Shown one piece after another: positions 56,186 to 64,000 of a stretch of DNA of 64,000 nucleotides; position 1 is the stretch's first letter, and each line of letters begins with the position of its first letter. A program made the translations under genes and the position numbers. Source of the DNA: Portunus trituberculatus (lineage: Eukaryota; Arthropoda; Malacostraca; Decapoda; Portunidae). Where the stretch lies: the NCBI RefSeq assembly GCF_017591435.1, contig NC_059289.1, positions 17,147,926 to 17,211,925 on the forward strand, in the 5' to 3' direction. The notes under the pieces were generated by a model that made no database searches, was not told the DNA's origin, and saw only the letters and a list, made by a program, of their open reading frames with translations.

Positions 56186-57105
56186 ATGATAGTTCGCCAG
56201 TATGCGGTGTGTAGCCGTATCCAGCCATAAAAGAGACTAGGAAGTGCAGGAAGGTCAAAAGGAAACATTTAATGACCCAGGCCAGTTGACCCAGGGCAGC
56301 CTGGGCAGACCCAGGTCAGGTAAACATTCTGTGGTGTTGTTGTCGTTCTTGGATGTTGTTCATACCACACGTGGAGTTCACGTGAGCTTGTACTTGATTG
56401 GTGAACGGTACATTCTGAGGGGCGTGTTGTGTGGGTCAAGACACGCCCCCATAAGTTCCTGAAGGGAAATTGTAGAGGATTGGGGCAGAGAGAGAGAGGA
56501 GAGAGGAAGCAGAGAGGACAACCGCGGCTCTAAGCGGGCCACCCTCGGCTGCATAGCTGAGGGCAGCGTTTTGTACTTCATATATAACCAGTAAGTGGAG
56601 CAATAAGTTGCAATGCAGTCTTTTGAGGTAAATTAGAATGGAGGAGAAATCATGATAGGAGGTTTAGGTATTATGTGGTATTAGTTATTATGGTTTATGT
56701 GTTTGTACTTTGGTTCATAATGATGTCGTTATATACTTGCGTTTTCATCTATGAGTAAGGGAATTTGTATACGGCTACCTACGTATGTGCATGTGTGTTA
56801 CTCTGACGAATAAGTTACATAACATATTTACTAGTGTGTAATTGTGTACGAAGTTAACGTGGTTCCATGTATGGGTACCAAGAGAAAGAGATTACTTGTG
56901 GGAAGTCACTTGTGTGGAAATATCAATATTTGTCATTATATTTCGGTGGTGTTACATTGTCATTTTTGTTGAACGGAGTCAGGTAATTATATGTGTATGG
57001 TAATATATTTGGTGGTACGTCACGTGGTTGCTTGCATTCATGTACCAAGTAAAGGTCATTCTTATATACGGGTAGCTGGGAAAAGGGGTAATATTGTACG
57101 TACTA
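56186..57105. other. Unidentified insertion, possible solo LTR part
   Basis: No coding frame of note. Together with 58391-58702 it may form one non-coding insertion in a LINE, with LINE E nested within. TG..CA ends and GGAT copies (56112-56115 and 58703-58706) would fit a solo LTR of about 1.3 kb. Confidence 0.3.
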
Positions 57106-58390
57106 CATATAACATAACATAACATAACATAACATAACATAAATAATAGGATAACAAAGGGCCACCAGGGCCCATCTAGGTTATCCTGTATCAGTCGCAC
57201 AGCGACCTCGTCATCAGTACTTAAAGATACACTTACAAGTACACAATACATTATATACTAATTCTAAATATTTGGCCCATTAACAGGGCTAAGTCCTGCA
57301 GCGAAATCCTCTACAATTTGTGGTCCCCATACATGGGGATCATGTCTTATTTAACTATAGTAAATTTCTTATAAAACTATCATGCAGTGCTATACATAAT
57401 TATAAATCTAATAAATTTAAGTGCTTATCTAATCTGTTTTAAACATTGTCAAACTAGTGCTATTTACAACTGTCTCTGGCAATGCATTCCAGAAGTCTAC
57501 CACTCTATGACTAAAGAAATATTTTCTTATATCTAACCTGCAGCCTTGCTTTCTAATCTTCCTGCCATGATTTCTAGTCCTATTTCCCTCCTCTAAGGTA
57601 AAGAAAGATCTCACATCTATGTAGTTTGTATCTGAGAACATTTTAAATAACTCTATCATATCCCTCTTATACATCTCCTCTCAAATGAAAACATGTTTAA
57701 TTCCTTTAATCTATCTCTATACTCCAGGCGCTTTAATGCTGGTATCATCCTAGTTGCTCTTCTCTGAACTGCTTCTAACATGTTGATATCCTGCCTATAG
57801 TGGGGTGACCAGGCCTGTATGCAATACTCTAAATGGGGCCTAACATAGGAATTATATAAGCTACGCACCACTTCCTTACTTTTATAACTAACATTTCTAT
57901 TTATAAAACCCAGGATCCTATTTGCCCTATTTCTTGCTTCTAAACATTGCTTTGAAAATTTCATAGTCCTGTCTATCACTACTCCTAAATCCTTTCCTTC
58001 CTCTACTGCCTCTAGCCAACATCCCTCCATCTCATAGTTAAAGTTTGTGTTGTCTTTACCTAAATGCATAACCTGACACTTATCAGAATTAAACTCCATC
58101 TGCCACCTGTCTGCCCATGCTATCAGCCTGTCCAGGTCTCGTTGTATTCTGTAATTGTCCTTTTCGCCCTGTACTGCACATGCTATCTTAGTATCATCTG
58201 CAAACTTTGATACTTTGCTACTAATTCCTATATCTAAATCATTAATGTACACCAAGAAAAGAAGAGGTCCTAGCACTGATCCTTGGGGTACCCCACTAAC
58301 CACTTCCTTCCACTCAGACATTGCCCCATTTAATACTACTCTCTGTTTCCTATCAGAAAGCCATTCACTAATCCAGTCAACTAACTGATA
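57106..58390 (-). mobile_element. CR1-group LINE E, 5'-truncated, (ATGTT)n tail
   Basis: The minus-strand frame from 58321 gives EWKEVVSGVPQGSVLGPLLF, YINDLDIGISSKVSKFADDT and FNSDKCQVMHLGKDNTNF. Then come YVRPHLEYCIQAWSPHYRQD and LEAVQRRATRMIPALKRLEY, ending at 57429. It is truncated just upstream of the catalytic motif. The 3' end has an AGGATAAC/GTTATCCT hairpin (57148-57187) followed by (ATGTT)n at about 57106-57143. It is distinct from families A-D. Confidence 0.88.
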
Positions 58391-58702
58391 AATAAAGCAC
58401 CGTGTTCAGATGTTGTAATACGTTATGAAGATATAGTGGATGATGTTTGAAGTGAAATCCGTTTTGATGCGAGAATATGTACGAGATTAATGTAATTCTT
58501 AAGGATGTTGTAAGAGAAATTGTAGTAATTGCAGTGGAGAAGGCAACAGAAAGAGTTGTGATTGTTACTTGTCGGCACCGTATCGAACATCTTATGTATA
58601 GATATTATTTTTGTTAATTAAAGATAGAAAAAACCTTTGACTATTTATAGCCAGTAGCTAGAGAATTTGTGCAATGTCGTGCAACAGCTTGTAACACGAC
58701 AG
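58391..58702. other. Unidentified non-coding stretch
   Basis: AT-rich; no domain recognised. See the possible solo LTR noted for 56186-57105. Confidence 0.3.
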
Positions 58703-59417
58703 GATAAAGCGTGGAAGAAACTTTTAAAGCAGGGAAATTACTATAATAGTCGGCAGTACAAAGATACTAGAAATGAATATATTAGAGTAAGGAGAGAGGA
58801 AGAAAGTTTGAGAAGGATATAGTGAATAAAAGCAAGGATGAACCAAAACTTTTCTATAAGTTTATAAATGGCAAAACAAAGAATAAGAAAAATAAGGAAA
58901 CAATTGAAAAAATAATTAAAGAAGTAAAGACATACTAAACAAAGAAAGAAATCTGTGAAATAATGAATGAGAGCTTCAAAACGGTATTCACTGAAGAAGA
59001 TGACTTCACAGAACCTAATAGGACATTGAATTGCCTAGGATTACAAGAAATTGCAGTTCATAAAGAGGATATTGGAAGATTACTGGACAAGTTGGAAGTC
59101 AGGAAAGCAATGGAGCCAGATGGTGTATCAGGCTGGGTGTTAAAAGAATGTAAAGAGCAAGTACTGGAGCCAATTTGGGAAATAATTAAAAGTTCAATAA
59201 ATGAAGGGAAAGTTTCACTAGAGTGGAAGAGAGCCAACGTAATACCGATATTCAAAGGAAGAAAGGCAACTGAACCACCAAACTACAGACCAGTGTCACT
59301 TACAAGTGTCATAGGGAAGTTATGTGAAATAATTATCAAAGAAAAATGGGTTAAATTTCTACAAGAGGAGCAAGTCATATCAAACAGACAATTTGGGTTC
59401 AGGACAGGGCGGTCATG
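58703..59417 (+). mobile_element. CR1-like LINE D2 (reverse transcriptase, first part)
   Basis: It begins in the linker (DKAWKKLLKQGNYYN, KLFYKFINGKTKNK) and continues through FKTVFTEEDDF, PDGVSGWVLKECKEQVLEPI and LEWKRANVIPIFKG. It ends with NYRPVSLTSVIGKLCE and QFGFRTGRSW. It is interrupted there by LINE J1. The catalytic part resumes at 63651. Confidence 0.85.
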
Positions 59418-61963
59418 GAGGAGGAGGTAGTAGACATCTACCAAAACAATAACTTACTCCCAGTGAGATCTAATAGCACTAGTTCAGGAGGTGCTGTGAA
59501 CCTTCCATTAAAGCTAGTTGTGATCTCGTTGAATGTTTCCCTTTGTGTCTCACAACTCAAGGGGGTAGTCACAGCCTACCCTATAAAGACAGCTCTCCTT
59601 CTTCATACAAAACTACATGCCTACTTACCACACATAGACCCTTCACTTCAAATCAAAATTTAAAAGAAAAATGGGACCCAAAATAAACAACGCCTTGGAG
59701 TCCCCCTCTGGGGAGGAGACCAAAAATGTCCCCAGGTCGGACACCTCTCCTGTTGAAGACCACAAATGCCTTGACACTTCTCTCAACTTTTTCTACATTA
59801 ACTTCTGCAACATTCGTGGTCTTAGATCTAATTTTCAATCTGTGGAACACCACCTCTCCTCTACTAAACCTCATCTTTTTTTCGTCACCGAAACACAGGT
59901 ATCTGAGGCAACTTACAGTAGCCCCTTCTCTGTTCCCACCTACTTTCTCTATTTTCATTTTCATTCCAAAGCTGGATGTTGCGTCTATGTACGCAACGAT
60001 TTAACTTGCTCTCGTGCCCACGCTCTTGAGTCTTCCGAATTTTTCACCATCTGGCTACGACTTAACAGTCACTCTCAAACTAAATTCATCTGTGCTGTTT
60101 ATCTCTCCCCTAACTCTTCTTACTATAGTAATTTCTTCGACTACTTAACTTCTAAAGTGGAGCACATTCTGTCCCTCTACCTTTTCGCTGAGATTTCCAT
60201 TCTTGGAGATTTCAATGTTCACCACCAGCTTTGGCTTTCCTCTCCCCCTTCACTGACTACCCTGGTGAATTAGCCTTCAACTTTGCTATCCTCCATGACC
60301 TAGAGCAACTGGTGCAACACCCTACTCGTATTCCTGACCGTCTTGGAGACACGCCCAACATTCTTGATCTCTTCCTCACCTCTAACCCTTCTGCTTATGC
60401 TGTCACCCTTTCATCTCCGTTGGGCTCCTCCGATCACAATCTCATTTCTGTATCTTGTCCTATTTTTCCAATCCCTCCGCAGGATCCCCAAAAGTGAAGG
60501 TGCCTCTGGCGTTTTGCCTCTGCCAGTTCGGGGGACCTGAGGAGGTATTATGCTGATTTTCCCTAGAATGATTATTGCTTCCGTGTCAGAGACCCATCTC
60601 TTTGTGCTGAATGCATAACAGAGGTGTTAGTATCTGGCATGGTGGCGTACATTCCTCATTCTTTTTCTCAGCCTAAACCTTCTAAACCTTGGTTTAACTC
60701 AGCCTGTTCTCGTGCTATACATGATAGAGAGGTTGCCCACAAAAGGTACTTGAGCCTTCCATCTCCTGAATCTCATGCACTTTATATCTCTGCCCGGAAT
60801 CATGCCAAGTCTGTTCTTCAACTTGCCAAACACTCTTTCATAAAGAGGAAATGTCAAAATCTTTCAAACTCAAACTCTCCTCGTGACTTCTGGCATCTAG
60901 CCAAAAACATCTCAAATAACTTCACTTCTTCATCTTTTCCTCCTTTATTTCATCCTGATGGCACCACTGCCATCTCTTCTGTCTCTAAAGCTGAACTCTT
61001 TTCTCAAACTTTTGCTCACAACTCCACCTTGGACAATTCTGGGCTTGTCCCTCGCTTTCCTCCTCCCTCTGACTATTTCATGTCTACAATCAAAATTCTT
61101 CGTAATGATGTTTTCCATGCCCTCGCTGGCCTAAACACTCAGAAGGCTTATGGACCTGATGGGGTCCCTCCTATTGTTCTCAAAAACTGTGCTTCTGTGC
61201 TTGCACCTTGCCTGGCCAAACTCTTCCAACTTTGTCTATCGACTTGTACCTTTCCTTCCTGCTGGAAGTTCGCCTACATTTAGCCTGTTCCTAAAAAGGG
61301 TGACCGTTCTAACCCCTCAAACTACCGTCCTATAGCTTTAATCTCTTGCTTGTCTAAAGTTTTTGAATCTATCTTGAATAGGAAGATTCTCAAACATCTG
61401 TCACTTCACAATCTTCTGTCTGATCGCCAGAATGGCTTCCGTCAAGGTTGCTCTACTAGTGATCTTCTGGCTTTCCTTACTGAGTCTTGGTCATCCTCTT
61501 TTTGAGATTTCAGTGAAACTTTTGCTGTTGCGTTAGACATATCAAAAGCTTTTGACAGAGTCTGGCATAAAGCTTTGATTTCAAAACTGCCCTCCTACGA
61601 CTTCTATCCTTCTCTCTGCAACTTTATCTCAAGTTTCCTTTCCGACCGCTCTATTGCTGCTGTGGTAGACAGCTACTGTTCTTCTCCTAAACCTATTAAC
61701 CCCTTCAATATGGTGACACCTATGTAGGCATCATGAAGCCCCAGTAGCATATACGGTGACGCCTACATAGACGTCATATTTCTTTTCTGAGCTTTCTTCA
61801 GTTCAGTTGTCCCGTATAGTGTGTTGGATACCAACTACACACGCCGTATGCTGTCTTTGAAATCCTAGTGCTCCTCCCACCATCCTTGTCTCCACCAATC
61901 ACTAAAGATAAGCTACATGTGTCCCGCCTTGTGTCTAAAATTACCCAATGGCACAGACTGTTC

Positions 61964-61967
<4 letters not shown>

Positions 61968-62040
<73 letters not shown>
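61968..62040. repeat. (CT)n tract inside P1
   Basis: About 36 CT units following the first P1 module. Confidence 0.95.
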
Positions 62041-62044
<4 letters not shown>

Positions 62045-62163
62045 CCCTCCCTCCCCATCTCCCTTTCCTCCCTCCCCATCTCCCTTTCCTCCCTCCCCAT
62101 CTCTCTTCCTCCCATCTCCTTCTCGAAGATAAGTTACATGCGTCCGTCTTGTAACATTCGTGG

Positions 62164-62217
<54 letters not shown>
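62164..62217. repeat. (CA)n tract inside P1
   Basis: About 27 CA units following the second P1 module; it corresponds to the (GT)n at the edge of P2. Confidence 0.95.
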
Positions 62218-62221
<4 letters not shown>

Positions 62222-62339
62222 AAAAAACAAAAATTTCTAATCTCTCTCTCTCTCTCTTTCGTTTCCTTCTCCTTCCTCCCTCCCCTCTTCCTCTCGAAGA
62301 TAAGCTACATGCGTCCGCTCGTGTCTAAAATATTAGCAA

Positions 62340-62340
<1 letters not shown>

Positions 62341-62391
<51 letters not shown>
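62341..62391. repeat. Second (CT)n tract inside P1
   Basis: About 25 CT units following the third P1 module. Confidence 0.95.
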
Positions 62392-62394
<3 letters not shown>

Positions 62395-63650
62395 CTCCGA
62401 AGAGAGAAGCGTCCACTTTCCTCTTCGAAGGCGATATAGTGACTCAAAAAATAGCAGCATAATACACAAAGATGACAAGTATGACAAGCTTGCACGAGTT
62501 TTCCGGCTCGGGCGCGTGGCACTACCACCCGTATATCATACAGGCGGGCTTTTTTAACATCCAGCGCGAAGGGGTTAATAGTGGTGTTCCTCAGGGTTCT
62601 GTCCTGTCACCCACTCTCTCTCTATTATTCATTAATGATCTTAACCAAATTTCTTGCCCTATCAATTCCTACGCTGATGATACCACCTTACATCTTTCCA
62701 CGTTCTTTCAGAGACGTCCAACCCTTCAGGAAATCAACAGATCACGCGGGGACGCCACGGAACGCCTGACTTCCGATCTTTCTAAGATTTCCGATTGGGG
62801 CAGAGAAAATCTAGTAGTTTTCAATGCCCCAAAAACTCAATTCCTCCATCTATCAACTCGACACAACCTTCCAGATAATTATCCCCTCTTCTTCAATGAC
62901 ACTCAACTGTCTCCCTCTTCCACAATGAATATCCTCAGTCTGTCCTTTGCTCATAATCTTAACTGGAAACTTCACATCTCATCTCTAGCTAAAACAGCTT
63001 CTATGAAGTTAGGTGTTCTGAGGCGTCTCCGACAGTTTTTCTCGGCCCTCCAACTGCTTACTCTGTATAAGGGCCTTATCCATCCCTGTATGGAGTACTC
63101 TTTGCATGTTTGGGGGGGTTCCAGTCACACAGCTTTGCTTGATAGGGTGGAATCAAAAGCTCTTCGTCTCATCAACTCCCCTCCTCTGACTAACTGTCTT
63201 CAGTCTCTTTCTCACCGCCAAAATGTTGCATCCCTTTCTATATTTTATCGCTATTTTCATGGTAACTGTTCTACTGATCTTGCTAACTGCATGCCTCCCC
63301 TCCTCCTGCGGCCACGCTGCACAAGGCTTTCTTCTTCCTCTCATCCCTATTCTGTCCAACTCTCTAATGCAAGAGTTAACCAGTACGCTCAATCATTCAT
63401 CCCTTTCACTGTTAAACTCTGGAACTCCCTCCCTGCATCTGTATTTCCGAATTCCTACAACTTGTCTTCTTTTAAGAGGGAGGTATTTGCTCCCCTAATT
63501 CTGGCTGACGGTTTTGGCACTTTTTGAAGTCTTTGGAGAGCCAGCGCTCAAGTGGGCCTTTTTCTAACTTTCTTTTTTTTGCCCTTGGCTGGCCCTCTTC
63601 CCTATGTAAATAAATTAAAAAAAAAAAATAAATAAATAAATAAAAAAAAA

Positions 63651-64000
63651 GGGGTATCAAACTTATTAAGCTTCTACTCCAGGGTTATTGCAGGACTTGA
63701 AAACAAAGATGGATGGGTAGACACAGTATACCTGGACATTAAAAAGGCATTTGATAAAGTCCCACACGGAAGACTTCTTTGGAAACTAGAGATCATAGGA
63801 GGACTGCGTGGAACCTTGCTCGAATGGACAAGACATTATTTGAAGGATAGAGAAATGAGAACTGTGATCAGAGATACATACATACTCATCTTAGAGTAAA
63901 GTAACTAGCGGGGTGCCACAAGGGTCAGTGTTAGCCCCCATTATGTTTCAAGTTTATGTAAACGACATTCACATTGGAGTAAACAGCTATATGAATTTAT
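63651..64000 (+). mobile_element. CR1-like LINE D3 (continuation of D2)
   Basis: The segment resumes the reverse transcriptase interrupted at 59417: SNLLSFYSRVIAGLENKDGW-like start, YLDIKKAFDKVPHGRLLWKL, a degraded VTSGVPQGSVLAPIMF and VYVNDIHIGVNSYMNL. The window ends before the catalytic aspartates. Confidence 0.85.

Larger units (their letters stand above)
61700..62574. mobile_element. piggyBac-like short element P1
   Basis: Ends CCCCTTC...GAAGGGG are flanked by TTAA at 61696-61699 and 62575-62578. Near the left end two copies of a TGACGCCTAyrTAGrCGTCA near-palindrome lie about 40 bp apart. Three diverged copies of an AAGATAAGCTACATGyGTCC module (about 61905, 62126 and 62297) each run into a dinucleotide tract, (CT)n, (CA)n and (CT)n respectively. 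No transposase. The uninterrupted site is seen in LINE J2 near 45462. Confidence 0.85.
59671..63510 (+). pseudogene. LINE J1 ORF2: endonuclease and reverse transcriptase
   Basis: Start MGPKINNALESPSGEE. Endonuclease motifs are FYINFCNIRGLRSN, ISILGDFNVHHQLW and SSDHNLISVSC (after a shift near 60245). Linker and palm motifs are KPWFNSACSRAIHDREVAHK, KAYGPDGVPPIVLKN, NYRPIALISCLSKVFESI, VALDISKAFDRVWHKAL, SGVPQGSVLSPTL and the catalytic NSYADDTTLHLS. The C-terminus includes MEYSLHVWGGSSHT and FTVKLWNSLPASVFPNSYN. There are four or five frame breaks besides the P1 insertion. The family is very close to copies J2 and J3. Confidence 0.85.
59418..63650 (+). mobile_element. Jockey-like LINE J1, near full length, inserted in LINE D
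   Basis: A 5' untranslated region (59418-59670) precedes a single long ORF2. Only that coding region was recognised; no separate ORF1. It ends at an A-rich tail (63605-63650). It splits the reverse transcriptase of LINE D between QFGFRTGRS and the following segment. The piggyBac-like element P1 (61700-62574) is nested just upstream of SGVPQGS. Confidence 0.88.

Overview
This is eukaryotic, intron-rich, repeat-saturated DNA. It most likely comes from a decapod crustacean. The only host gene I can identify with confidence is a Dscam-type cell-adhesion gene on the minus strand. Six consecutive exons (51520 down to 20493) have matching splice phases. They encode the end of FNIII-4, Ig10, FNIII-5 and FNIII-6. 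The decapod assignment is an inference from the Dscam sequence, the LINE families whose 3' ends carry an ACTAGGTAAATAC-type tail, and the abundant (TA)n, (GA)n and (GT)n tracts. No prokaryotic features, tRNA genes or rRNA genes were seen.

Layout. 1-20492 is the intron downstream of Dscam exon F. It holds an unidentified exon-like stretch, an I-type LINE remnant, a Myb/SANT exon, a Tigger remnant, a PIF/Harbinger-like element with MADF traces, four CR1-like LINE fragments in one orientation, a 1.25-kb TIR element, a piggyBac-like short element and a Tigger element. 20493-20659 is exon F. The next 27.4 kb (20660-48012) is a single intron. It contains a chimeric Tigger, an unusual hairpin between (TA)n tracts, an intron-containing Tigger, a long Ty3/gypsy-class element with integrase upstream of reverse transcriptase, a second LTR element, a piggyBac-like element, a tandemly duplicated Tc1-like element, a Jockey-like LINE and a Penelope-like remnant. 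48013-51520 carries exons E to A separated by short introns, one of which holds a tRNA-derived SINE. 51521-64000 is upstream intron with LINE families nested into one another.

How the parts relate. Several insertions can be ordered. L2-like LINE sits inside an LTR element, inside the leader of the gypsy-class element, inside a Dscam intron. A Tigger sits in the reverse transcriptase of the same gypsy-class element and a piggyBac-like element in its LTR. Empty sites for two nonautonomous elements are present in this same window, because sister LINE copies lack them. At least seven Tigger/pogo-type end sequences are present, each with its own short subterminal repeated word. Two nearly identical CR1-like copies lie in opposite orientation on either side of all six Dscam exons.

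Limits. Everything was read by eye without database searches. Family names rest on motifs. Many coding regions have single-base frame breaks, often in homopolymers, so some breaks may be assembly errors.
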